Source: Oceanicaulis sp. HTCC2633
Lineage (GTDB): Bacteria; Pseudomonadota; Alphaproteobacteria; Caulobacterales; Maricaulaceae
Assembly (NCBI RefSeq): GCF_000152745.1
Contig: NZ_CH672428.1
Span: 2,323,425 to 2,387,424, forward strand
Direction of reading: 5' to 3'
Length of the DNA: 64,000 nt
Under the pieces are notes generated by a model. The model was given only the letters and a program-made list of their open reading frames with translations. It made no database searches and was not told the DNA's origin. Of the stretch, positions 24,790-33,023 are shown piece by piece. The first letter of the stretch is position 1. Each line of letters opens with the position of its first letter. The position numbers were made by a program, and so were the translations under genes.

Positions 24790-26835
24790 ATGCAAAGCAT
24801 GCCGCCAAGCGGCAGTCGGGTCGCGTTCTACAGCCGTTACTCGACTGACAGGCAGAACCAGAACTCAATTGATGGCCAAGAGCGCCTTTGTGCGAATTAC
24901 GCCTCTGAACGTGGCTGGCGGGAGGTTGGGCGCTATAGCGATGCCGAACGATCTGGTACCACAACCCACGGCCGTGCTGGTTTGTTCAAGATGCTGCAGG
25001 CTGCCGAATTGGGTGAGTTCGATGTGCTCCTTGTCGAGGATATTGACCGTGCCAGTCGCGATGCAGCTGATATGCATTTTATCGCAAAGCAGCTCGAAGA
25101 GCTCGAAGTGGTGCTGTGTACGGTCAGTGGGGGTGTCGTCTCTGACATCGAACTCGCCTTTAAAGCCGTACAGAACCAGCAGTTCATCAAGCAGAACGTT
25201 GCGAAATCCAAACGCGGCCAAGAGCTCGCTATTAGCCAAGGGCGTATGTCAGGCTCAGTGGCTTACGGTTATCGCAAGGTGGCAAAATTCGATGATCGAG
25301 GAGAGCCCATTAATGGCCTCCGTGAAATAGACCCTGATAAGGCTGAAATTGTTCAGAGAATTCACCATGAGTTCGACGCAGGACGAACCACGTTCGAGAT
25401 TTGCAAGACCCTGAATGCTGAAGGCGTTCCGAGTCCCAAAGGTAAACTCTGGAGGCCAGGCGCTCTCCTTGGCAATCGCCAGGGTGGGATCGGGATTCTT
25501 AGAAATCCAATTTACATCGGACAATTTCAGTTCAGGAAAACGCACCGTCGCTTCCGCAAGGGCGAAGTAAAAATGACGTTCAAGTCCGAAACTGAAAGAC
25601 TGATATCGGATCACCCGGAGCTTAGGATCATCGATCAAGAGCTCTGGGATCGAAATCAGGCGCGTCTCGCAGAACATCTGGATCGGCCATTCTTCCGAAA
25701 AAAGCGCAATCGCTTCGCATTCAGTGGCATGGTGTTCTGTGGCGAGTGCGGCTCAACAGCGATCGTGTCTGGTGGGAAGTATCTGTGTACTGGGCGGCGT
25801 GATAAGGGTATCTGTACAAATACGCGGCGAGTTTTCCGTGAAGCCGTTGAAGAAACCGTCTTTCAAAAAATCAAGCAGCATATCCTGGACACGGCAGTGC
25901 TCGGGCCAGCGCTTGATGCGTTCCGCGATGAAGTCCAGCGCGCGCATGCGGACCAAGCCGAAAAACTCGAGAGCCAGACCGCCGCTCTTCAGGATGTCGA
26001 AGCTCGTATCAGCAACCTGACCGACCAGCTCTCTAACGCGAGCGAATCTGTATATGCGAGCCAAATGCTAATCAAAAAGCTGGATCAACTTGGCGCAGAA
26101 AAGCGACAATTGGAAACCCAGATCCAGCGCACGCCGCCACCTGTGCCTATTGGTGAGACCGATGAGATTATCGCTGCAATCTCAGACACAATCGATGAGC
26201 TCAGTGCAAACCTCCAAGCGGATGAGGCGGAGGCGGCTCGCGCTAAAGAACTGCTGCGCGGGCTCGTCAGTCGCATTGTACTGACACCCATTGGCCCTCA
26301 GAAAGATGGTCGAGGCTCTGGTGATTTAAGGGTGACGGTTGAAGGGCCGATCGCCAATTTGATCGACTTGTCCGATTTGAGCACCGATCGCGTTACGAAG
26401 AATGGACATCGGCCGATGTTCGAACTTGATAACGCGAACTTCGTTTGGACCTTCTCATACGAGCTGCAATGGGAGGATACGCGCCTGGATACGGTGCGGT
26501 CAGACCTGGAGATCATTGGTCGCTTGCTCGATGAAGCTGACGTTCCGGTATCCATGGATGTCATAGTGGAGGCGTTGGCGGAAGAGGATGAAAGTCAGGG
26601 AGTGGTTGCAGATCGTTCCCCTGCCCATCGTGCTCGCAATGCCGTAGCCTACCTCCAGGACCAGGCATTGACCCGTTGTATCAATGTGCGCAGTGCGGAT
26701 ACGGGTTATGTCTGGAACGAACGGCATCTGACGGATGCTGAGTGGAAAGCTCGCATTGCTGAGCCTCCAGTAACCCGGACAATTCCGGTAATACGCGTGC
26801 TGCCGCCGGAGGCCGTTGTGGTATTGGTAAGTTGA
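24790..26835 (+). CDS. Large serine recombinase
   Basis: A 681-residue recombinase. The resolvase-like catalytic domain holds the serine in AFYSRYSTDRQNQNSI and the conserved arginines in EDIDRASRDAADM. A recombinase domain follows, then a zinc ribbon (CGECGSTAIV ... CTGRRDKGIC) and a coiled coil (about 375-470). Such enzymes integrate and excise elements by site-specific strand exchange. Its presence inside an island that already has a tyrosine integrase suggests a second element nested in the first. The C-terminal extension after about 560 is longer than average. Its own att sites were not identified. Confidence 0.92.
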   Translation: MQSMPPSGSRVAFYSRYSTDRQNQNSIDGQERLCANYASERGWREVGRYSDAERSGTTTHGRAGLFKMLQAAELGEFDVLLVEDIDRASRDAADMHFIAKQLEELEVVLCTVSGGVVSDIELAFKAVQNQQFIKQNVAKSKRGQELAISQGRMSGSVAYGYRKVAKFDDRGEPINGLREIDPDKAEIVQRIHHEFDAGRTTFEICKTLNAEGVPSPKGKLWRPGALLGNRQGGIGILRNPIYIGQFQFRKTHRRFRKGEVKMTFKSETERLISDHPELRIIDQELWDRNQARLAEHLDRPFFRKKRNRFAFSGMVFCGECGSTAIVSGGKYLCTGRRDKGICTNTRRVFREAVEETVFQKIKQHILDTAVLGPALDAFRDEVQRAHADQAEKLESQTAALQDVEARISNLTDQLSNASESVYASQMLIKKLDQLGAEKRQLETQIQRTPPPVPIGETDEIIAAISDTIDELSANLQADEAEAARAKELLRGLVSRIVLTPIGPQKDGRGSGDLRVTVEGPIANLIDLSDLSTDRVTKNGHRPMFELDNANFVWTFSYELQWEDTRLDTVRSDLEIIGRLLDEADVPVSMDVIVEALAEEDESQGVVADRSPAHRARNAVAYLQDQALTRCINVRSADTGYVWNERHLTDAEWKARIAEPPVTRTIPVIRVLPPEAVVVLVS

Positions 26836-26860
26836 GGGCAGGGCGTGCGGCGGAAGCGCC

Positions 26861-26880
26861 GGCTGCGCTAGTCCGCAGCC
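26861..26880. terminator. Hairpin between convergent genes
   Basis: GGCTGCG, six-base loop, CGCAGCC, lying between the stop of the serine recombinase and spanning the stop of the convergent minus-strand gene. It would form in both transcripts; there is no T-run, so the terminator role is uncertain. Confidence 0.35.
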
Positions 26881-27224
26881 GCGCTTGGGCTGAGGGGCAT
26901 ATAACCTTCCGCCCTTGCGCCTTCGCGCCAGCTCGGGGCGGCCTTCAGTGAGGCAGCAAGGCGCCAGCGATGCTTGCGCTTGGTGCCGATGTTCCGGACG
27001 GTCGGTCGATTGGAGGCGCTTAGCGCATTCATGGACGCCTCGAGCATCCGTTTGCTCGGGGTCGCCGGAACCACATGCAAAGATCGGCTTTCAAGATGCT
27101 CCAGGAAGAACCGAGCGACGTAAGCCAGATCATCCTCTGACAGCTCAACTTTGCGATCCTGCAGAGCCTTGCCCAAGGATTTTACAATCATCCGCCAGTG
27201 CGAAATATCGACTTGGTCAGTCAT
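26868..27224 (-). CDS. Small unknown island protein
   Basis: A 118-residue soluble protein from ATG at 27224 (MTDQVDISHWRMIVKSLG). An acidic helical first half (ELSEDDLAYVARFFLEHLE) is followed by a basic region (IGTKRKHRWRLAASLK). Not recognised. It is convergent with the serine recombinase. A longer reading from 27272 has less typical sequence. Confidence 0.5.
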   Translation of the reverse strand: MTDQVDISHWRMIVKSLGKALQDRKVELSEDDLAYVARFFLEHLESRSLHVVPATPSKRMLEASMNALSASNRPTVRNIGTKRKHRWRLAASLKAAPSWREGARAEGYMPLSPSAAAD

Positions 27225-27416
27225 TGGGAAATGATCTCGCTGTTCGTGTTTCTCAGCCCTGTCCAGACGCAATGAGCTAAACCGCGTGGAGGTGAAGACC
27301 GGATTTGAGTGAGCCGTCCTTTCATGAAGCAGCTCACCTTAGAAGTGTCTTTCCAGGTGAGGCGGCAACGATGATATCGTGTGCTGGGGAGCGGACTAGA
27401 GTCAAGTCAATTAATT

Positions 27417-28076
27417 GAAAAGGTTGCTATTTTTCGTTCTGTCAGCGCCGCGTTGACGGAGCGAAAGCGTTCTGGAAATGAGCTCGTGAACCGCCATGGA
27501 GCGCGCATCTGGCTGCCGCATGGATAGATGTACGGCCGTTTGCGCGTGATTTGATCAAATGAGGGCGAAAACAGTTTGCTTTTCCGGTCACTTTAGCGCG
27601 CAATCTATAAGGACGAGACCAGCCGGCGCATTACAGATCGAACGGCCGGCCCCCTATTTGGTGACGCTCTGGAGGAAGAGGATCTCGCGAGCGGAATAAT
27701 CTATGTCCTACGCAGCAAGTCGACCAATCCAGTGGTCGCAGAGAACCGTGAGGTGCTCCACAAGATCGGCGTGACGTGAGGCAGCGAGGAGGCGCGTATC
27801 GCTGGTGCGACCTCTCTATTGGCAGAGGTCGAAGTCGTCGCGACCTATGAGTTGTTCAACATCAATCGCAAGAAGTTCGAGCGCTTGATGCACCGCGTCT
27901 TTGAGCCCGCTCGGCTCGAGATTTCCATCCCGGATCGGTTTGGAAATCCCGTTGAGCCGCGCGAGTGGTTCCAGGTACCACTGTTTGTGATCGACCAGGG
28001 TATTGAGAAGTTCAGGGAAGGGAGCAGAGACGACTTCGTCTATGATCCCTCAAAAGGCTTGCTGATTGAGAGATAA
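27417..28076 (+). pseudogene. Decayed GIY-YIG nuclease gene
   Basis: The segment reads as pieces of a GIY-YIG family protein with several lesions. It is open through NELVNRHGARIWLP, then a TAG at 27525; it continues in another frame as DVRPFARDLIK with a TGA, shifts frame near 27,600 into YKDETSRRITDRTAG and ASGIIYVLRSKS, hits TGA at 27777, then is open as VEVVATYELFNINRKK, PREWFQVPLFVIDQ and VYDPSKG to 28076. IIYVLRS is the GIY motif region. At least two stops and two frame changes make it non-functional. The last 85 codons look like a small gene on their own but are just the tail. A palindrome TCAATTAATTGA at 27407-27418 lies at its upstream edge. Confidence 0.75.
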
Positions 28077-28128
28077 GGCTGTTTGAGCCTATCTCTGTTG
28101 CAGTGCCCTTATGCGTGCTGTCCCAGGT

Positions 28129-28716
28129 TTAGGCGAACTGCTCAGTCTTACCGAACTGGAAAAACCCAAATGCTCGGCCTTTGAGGTCGAAATCCGGGTT
28201 GTGCCATGGGTTAAGCCATTGCTGTGCTTGGTGTGGATCGATGAAGAGGGGCTCCCAATAGCTTACGTGTCCGAGGCCGTCACTTGAGCGAACCAATTTC
28301 GGGTAGAAACAATCTGGTTCCATAGAGCCAGGTTTAAGGTCGTAGGTTCCGGCGATGTAAAAGACATCTCGCCCATTGCCCGGCCTTACTGTCCTGTAAG
28401 GGTCAGAGGGTTTGCGGCTCAAATGGTCATAGACGAAGCTGGCTATCGGCAGAATGCCGCGCTTCTGATTGTGCACATCGATGTCTGTGTTCAGCCGCGG
28501 CATTACATTTAACCCGGGCAACCCTGAAACTGTAAGGAACCTACGGTATACGCCGCCCGACTCCCTAATTATGGTAGGCACCGGCTGATCTGCGGTGACC
28601 TTGCGCCCCGTGATCCACTCAGGTTTCCGGCGGGGGTTCAGCTTATCCCAGAGGTGGGGTTGTAGCGAAGCGAGGACGTGGCCCTCATCAGGGTATTGGT
28701 AGCCTATAATTTTCAT
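28129..28716 (-). CDS. Unknown protein with faint similarity to SOS-associated peptidases (SRAP/HMCES)
   Basis: A 195-residue soluble protein. The order of several short blocks resembles the SRAP fold: ADQPVPTIIR, then LNTDIDV, then ILPIASFVYDH, then DVFYIAGTYD, then EPLFIDPHQAQQWLNPW. In SRAP proteins these places hold QPVPVVR, INARAET, CLVPADGFYEW, FAGLWE and MPVIL...WL. However, the key residues are not there: no Cys at position 2, no FYEW Glu and no HxRMP His. If related, it is a catalytically dead or repurposed member. It stands alone in the island beside the R-M operon. Treat the family link as a hypothesis. Confidence 0.5.
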   Translation of the reverse strand: MKIIGYQYPDEGHVLASLQPHLWDKLNPRRKPEWITGRKVTADQPVPTIIRESGGVYRRFLTVSGLPGLNVMPRLNTDIDVHNQKRGILPIASFVYDHLSRKPSDPYRTVRPGNGRDVFYIAGTYDLKPGSMEPDCFYPKLVRSSDGLGHVSYWEPLFIDPHQAQQWLNPWHNPDFDLKGRAFGFFQFGKTEQFA

Positions 28717-28910
28717 ATTTCTCTCTTGCGAGTTATGAGCACACTGGATCGATGACCGGTGGTCATAGATTTTGGTGCTAAGATTTTTGGTGGGATTTTG
28801 TCAGCATGTACGATGCGCTGCATTGAAAGCGAATTGTCATGCTGCGGACGATTTACCGAAACCTGGGCAGGCTAAACACGGCCTGCTCTTAACTTGAACA
28901 GCATCATTAA

Positions 28911-29206
28911 GCACACGTGATGTCGCGCACGTGCGATGTGTGCTAAAATCAAGCTAAATTTTCGGAGAGAAATGCACCCCGTGCATTCATTTTGTCTTTA
29001 TACTTCAAATTTTTTAAAATTGCAAGAAAAACAGCTTTCTCGCTGCATTTTTTATCAGCTTGAAACTGATTTGCCTGCTTCACAATTCGTGGCTGGGAAA
29101 GAGATTGGGTGCATGCGCGCAACCCAATAAAGGTAGTTAAAGGCGCTGTTTGTTAAACTACCCAATGCGATGGCACATAAGAGTCCGCTTTGGCGCAAAA
29201 GCGGAC
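28911..29206. other. Gene-free stretch with a cluster of hairpins
   Basis: Between the 28716 gene start and the R-M operon end at 29300 there are about 580 bases with no convincing gene. Within them are: GCACAC/GTGTGC (28911-28943) around CGCACGTGCG; AATGCAC-CCC-GTGCATT (28971-28987) followed by a T-rich run; ATTGGGT/ACCCAAT (29104-29128); GGTAGTT/AACTACC (29132-29162); and GTCCGCTTT-6 bases-AAAGCGGAC (29183-29206), a perfect 9-bp stem. The region is AT-rich between the hairpins. It may hold terminators of the R-M operon, a structured RNA, or an end of an older element. Confidence 0.45.
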
Positions 29207-29299
29207 ATTAGCTCGTGGTGAAAGTTCGGGTGCTCACAGCGGTGACGGGTACGCAATGCGCTCACATTATACGACTTTGTGTAGGATTGATCTCGGCGC

Positions 29300-31300
29300 T
29301 CATTCCTTGTCAGGAGGGGAGAAGTTATCGATAGCTTCGAACACCCCCCAAAGCTTATCGACCTTTACGTGCTCCGTCAGATAATCGGCATACGCGCGCT
29401 GTGAATTGGTGAGGAGTTGGTCGTAAAAAACGATCCGGGCATCTACGTTTTTCAGCGCATCGATTACACCTTGCGGCCCTGTGCCATCGACATCGTCCCA
29501 TTCCGGTGGGGGTTTTCCGATTAGACAAATGATTTCAATGGGCCAGCCGGCATAATCTGTGGTGCGCAGCAATCGTCTCGCACCATCGCGATACTTCCGA
29601 ACCTGCTTAGTCAAATCGTCTAGTGGTACAGAAACGGAAGCACGCTTTAGCTCAATGATGACGTGCTTGCCTCCCGCTGTCCGATAGCCAATGTCAATAC
29701 GGCCTGTCTTCTCATTGCCCTTCAAGGCTGCTGAGTCCTCTTTGAGAAACTTGTTTATGAGCGTCTCAGCGTGCTCCGTGCCCTTTGCTCGCTCCCAAGA
29801 TGGATCAAGGAGCCAAAGATGCTCGAATATATAATCCCTTAAGACCAATTCTTTATCATTTTGCTTGAGTTTTTCCTGAAGCGCTCGAACAACCCCGATT
29901 CTAAGCTTTACAATTTGACCGTAGTAGCTGAGTTCTAAGTCATCTATATTCTTGAATATATCAAGAATTTGCTCCATGGATTCGTCTTTGATGTCATCCA
30001 GACGATCCAATTCTTCCTTGCGTCGATAGCTCTCAAAGGCAAGTATCGACGCCTTGAGCAGCTCTTTTTTGTCCGTATCGCCTTGCGAGCGAATCGTGTT
30101 GAGCCGGCCAATCCAACGCTCGGCTTTCTTCTTCGTGTCGCCTTTTAGGCTGCTGAGCCAATTCGACACTGCTGGCACAGTCATCGCGACCTTGGCTCCA
30201 TCGCTCCGCCGCCAATCACTCCAGCGGCTTGCGATATAACGAAGTTCGGACAGAACGATGCGGCGCAGCGCCTCGAAGCGCGGATCGTCTTCCTTGAGTG
30301 ATTGGCGGCTACTCGTCGCAATGTCACCTTTCTCGTCGACATCCAATTCTTCGCAATGAAGCTCGCCAATGACGTAGTCGGCGTAAATTTCCTTCTGACC
30401 GAAAATATCAAGAATGTCCTCTTGGGCCATCTTCCCGCGCATGAAAATCGCGACCCTGTTGAGATTGTCGCCCTCCTCATCTTTAAGCTGGCTTGGACTG
30501 GAGACCGTCCCGATCCAACCCGTGAGGCTGATGCCTGCCTTATTCAATTCGTCGTTGATGGCGGTCAGTCTCGGCTCTGCAGGCCGTTCTAGGTTGCTGC
30601 ATGAACTGGCGAATGTATTCTGATCCCCATACGTCCAAAGGTATTGGAGCGCGTTGTGATAACCACGGTCATCCGGGCCGACCGCGTTGCCGTTGATCTC
30701 TACGACGAAATTGTTCTTCGGCCCAATTACCGAAAACCGGCGAGCAACCCTTCGCTTCAACCCTTCGACCGTCATTCCTGACAAGGACTTGGAGATCTTC
30801 GACAACACGATTCTTGTGCCGGCCTGTAAGTCGGAAGGCCAGTCGGTCAGTTCATCTGGCTTGTAGGTATTGTCTCCCTTGCCGGCGATCGCCTTCCGTA
30901 TGACTTCCCTGTCCATGCGAAAGGCGGTTCGGTCGCCGTCCAGCGTCGTGAAGACTTCGGCCACCTGAGCGACAGAGAAGATGGACAGTTTCCCGATGCC
31001 CTTGCGTCCCATTGGCTTTCGCCCAAGAGCCGTGACATCTCCTAGCTCGTCGCGCCGTTTAAATCCTACCGTCAAGAAGCGGTCGATGACGCCATCGCGA
31101 TCCATCCCCGTGCCGTCATCTTCAATGGTGATGGTCTCGGCCACCTTGTCGATCGTGACCTGAACCTTCTTTGCGTCAGCATCCCATGCGTTGGCGACGA
31201 CTTCCGATAGAACCGCAGGAATGTTGCTATAAAGATTGATCCCCAAGTGCTCCAACGCATTGAGGCTGATCGTCATGACCAGTTCCCGTGGCTCCGTCAT
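29300..31300 (-). CDS. MORC/MutL-like GHKL ATPase with C-terminal PD-(D/E)XK nuclease domain
   Basis: A 666-residue protein. The N-terminal GHKL ATPase shows the Mg-binding Asn box LSEVVANAWDADA, the Asp box IEDDGTGMDRD and the lid KPMGRKGIGKLSIFS, as in MORC and MutL-like proteins. The middle is helical. Near residues 545-565, RIDIGYR ... VIIELKRA gives the D-x(n)-ExK pattern of a PD-(D/E)XK nuclease. It overlaps the cytosine methyltransferase gene by four bases. MORC-type ATPases next to C5 methyltransferases were described as restriction-modification systems (Iyer, Abhiman and Aravind), so it is probably the ATP-dependent restriction component. Confidence 0.85.
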   Translation of the reverse strand: MTEPRELVMTISLNALEHLGINLYSNIPAVLSEVVANAWDADAKKVQVTIDKVAETITIEDDGTGMDRDGVIDRFLTVGFKRRDELGDVTALGRKPMGRKGIGKLSIFSVAQVAEVFTTLDGDRTAFRMDREVIRKAIAGKGDNTYKPDELTDWPSDLQAGTRIVLSKISKSLSGMTVEGLKRRVARRFSVIGPKNNFVVEINGNAVGPDDRGYHNALQYLWTYGDQNTFASSCSNLERPAEPRLTAINDELNKAGISLTGWIGTVSSPSQLKDEEGDNLNRVAIFMRGKMAQEDILDIFGQKEIYADYVIGELHCEELDVDEKGDIATSSRQSLKEDDPRFEALRRIVLSELRYIASRWSDWRRSDGAKVAMTVPAVSNWLSSLKGDTKKKAERWIGRLNTIRSQGDTDKKELLKASILAFESYRRKEELDRLDDIKDESMEQILDIFKNIDDLELSYYGQIVKLRIGVVRALQEKLKQNDKELVLRDYIFEHLWLLDPSWERAKGTEHAETLINKFLKEDSAALKGNEKTGRIDIGYRTAGGKHVIIELKRASVSVPLDDLTKQVRKYRDGARRLLRTTDYAGWPIEIICLIGKPPPEWDDVDGTGPQGVIDALKNVDARIVFYDQLLTNSQRAYADYLTEHVKVDKLWGVFEAIDNFSPPDKE

Positions 31301-32388
31301 CCCACATTCTCCAAATGCGTCCGCACCGCGCGCGCGATAGCTGCCGCCAGCTTGACGGGCACGGCATTTCCGATCAACCGACCAACGGCCTTGAATTGAA
31401 TCCGTTCTCCAGGGGGCACGAACTCGTAGTCACGAGGAAACCCTTGCAGCATCGCTCCCTCGCGCAACGACAACGCCCTCGGCTGTTCGGGATGGCCGAA
31501 ACGACCATTGCCGAAGCCGAAGAACTGTGTGGTGATTGTAGGTGACGGTTCGTCCCACTTCATGCGTCCATAGACTGAAGAATAGCCTCGACCTGTTTCT
31601 GCTTTATGGCACTTGGCGATCAGGTCGTCGTCCCAATCCCTCCACGTTCCTCCAGGCTTGGACGCGCTGATTCTGCGGACGTTAATTTCCGACAAGCGAC
31701 TAGAGCAATGAAGCGGGTCAACGTCATTCGCTTCGCCATGGCCGAGCGGTGGTAAAGCACCGATTTCGTCCCTGACCGTGCGTGGTCTATCCTCGTGCGT
31801 AGGCACAGGCAGTGCGATAGGGCCTACCTGAGACGCCAATAGGACCAGTCTGTGTCTCGTTTGCGCTAGGCCGAAATCTGGGCCGTAGAGAACTTTCCAG
31901 ACGACGTGATAGCCGGCCGCTTCGAGGCGCCCCACGAACTGCCGAAAGACGGCACCTTCTTTGAAGTTCAGAAGTCGTGGGACGTTCTCCATGGAAACGA
32001 CGTCAGGTCGAACCTGATCGATAAGATCGCCGAAATACGAAAGCAGCTTCCACTTCGGATCGTCGTTTTTCTGGTTGTATGTCGAGAACGGCTGACAAGG
32101 CGCGCAGCCCACCAAAACACGACGTTTGCCCGGAATGAACAATCCTTCGATTTCTGGCCCTGTTAATTTCGCAACGTCGCGTCTGATGAATGGCGCATCA
32201 TTGTTGTGCTCAAAAGCATATCGGCACGCTTCGTCGGTATCGATACCTCCGACGATGTCGAATCCTTCAGAGTGAAAGCCGTGCGACAGACCGCCGGCAC
32301 CGCAAAACAGGTCGACGACAGTGGCACTCGGTTTCGTTGTAAGGTGATGGCCCACTTGGGCCTCTGTCGTGGTGCTCGCAGTCGTCAT
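31297..32388 (-). CDS. DNA (cytosine-5-)-methyltransferase
   Basis: A 363-residue C5 methyltransferase with the standard motifs in order: SAM site DLFCGAGGLSHGFHSEGF, catalytic Cys in GCAPCQPFS, ENV in SMENVPRL, QTRHRLVLL, and the final GNAVPVKLAAAIARAV. The target-recognition region lies about 225-290; the sequence it recognises cannot be read. It overlaps the ATPase gene and the small upstream gene by four bases each, so all three are coupled. It presumably protects host DNA from the ATPase/nuclease partner. Confidence 0.93.
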   Translation of the reverse strand: MTTASTTTEAQVGHHLTTKPSATVVDLFCGAGGLSHGFHSEGFDIVGGIDTDEACRYAFEHNNDAPFIRRDVAKLTGPEIEGLFIPGKRRVLVGCAPCQPFSTYNQKNDDPKWKLLSYFGDLIDQVRPDVVSMENVPRLLNFKEGAVFRQFVGRLEAAGYHVVWKVLYGPDFGLAQTRHRLVLLASQVGPIALPVPTHEDRPRTVRDEIGALPPLGHGEANDVDPLHCSSRLSEINVRRISASKPGGTWRDWDDDLIAKCHKAETGRGYSSVYGRMKWDEPSPTITTQFFGFGNGRFGHPEQPRALSLREGAMLQGFPRDYEFVPPGERIQFKAVGRLIGNAVPVKLAAAIARAVRTHLENVG

Positions 32389-32576
32389 TTTACCTTCCTC
32401 CGATCCTTCAGCTCCTCTTCAGGAACCTCAATACCAGCGGCAGCAAGGGCTTTCAGGACGATCACCCTCATAGGATCGCCAGTTTCCGCCGATCGTATTT
32501 TCAGGCTTTTCTTCGTGGAGTGAGGAACGGAGATTTGAAGGTTCTCTTCGTGCTCCGTTGATGACGCAATTGGCAT
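32385..32576 (-). CDS. Small ribbon-helix-helix-like protein, first gene of the R-M operon
   Basis: A 63-residue protein from ATG at 32576. NLQISVPHSTKKSLKIRSAETG followed by RVIVLKALAAAGI looks like a ribbon-helix-helix repressor (one strand, two helices), with a charged tail EELKDRRKVK. I choose this start because a likely promoter at 32603-32630 places the transcript start near 32596, which excludes the longer reading from 32723. A run of nine G on this strand (plus-strand 32581-32589) sits just before the start and may serve as the ribosome site. Position suggests a controller of R-M expression. Confidence 0.6.
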   Translation of the reverse strand: MPIASSTEHEENLQISVPHSTKKSLKIRSAETGDPMRVIVLKALAAAGIEVPEEELKDRRKVK

Positions 32577-32580
32577 ATTG

Positions 32581-32589
32581 CCCCCCCCC
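32581..32589. repeat. Nine-base C/G homopolymer at the R-M operon start
   Basis: A run of nine C (nine G on the coding strand) between the probable promoter and the first start codon. Tracts of this length can slip in replication; here a change would alter the ribosome site or leader spacing. Confidence 0.5.
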
Positions 32590-32602
32590 ATGGCATGGAA
32601 CC

Positions 32603-32630
32603 ATGATAGCATGGTATTCATTTTGGGCAA
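32603..32630 (-). promoter_or_regulatory. Probable promoter of the R-M operon
   Basis: On the minus strand TTGCCC (32625-32630), 16 bases, then TATCAT (32603-32608) preceded by TG one base away, an extended -10. The start would be near 32596, about 20 bases before the ATG at 32576. Further upstream, 32702-32717 holds an imperfect palindrome (CTTTCA/TGAAAG). No gene is supported in 32,640-33,020. Confidence 0.5.
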
Positions 32631-33023
32631 ATGAAGGCTTGCATTCCGCTTGGGGCTCAGAACGCTGCTAACTACATAATTATTAATCGCTATCTGGCGA
32701 TCTTTCATATGTGAAAGTCGCAAAAATAAGCTTCTTCAATTGTAGGGGCAGTCCTTCGGCTTGATACAATCGCTACTAGGCGATTGCCTCAGCGCAGCAG
32801 CATCACCCAGCTCATAATTTTCAAGAGAAGGCCATGTATGAAGTTGGGATTTCACGCTTAGCGCATCCGGAAATATGCCTAATTCAAGAACGATTATTCG
32901 TAAGAAAGCTCTTCTCTTGTGCTGCAACACGTCAAACTAAATAACGCCCGCTATCTGCTAAGTCAGCTTCCGGGATGAACCGGCAGTAGGCCCCATCAGC
33001 TTAGGTATTGATGAAGTGATGAT

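Noticed and set aside
27819-28076. An 85-codon gene starting with TTG
   Set aside because: Upstream sequence continues the same protein family across stops, so it is the tail of a decayed GIY-YIG gene, not a separate gene.
28936-29130. Small plus-strand frame in the gene-free stretch
   Set aside because: No ribosome site, composition not protein-like, and it crosses hairpin elements.
28911-29206. CRISPR array or retron
   Set aside because: The hairpins differ from each other and have no regular spacers, and no cas or reverse transcriptase gene is present in the window.
32736-32930. Small minus-strand frame upstream of the R-M operon
   Set aside because: No family pattern or ribosome site; lies in the AT-rich intergenic stretch.
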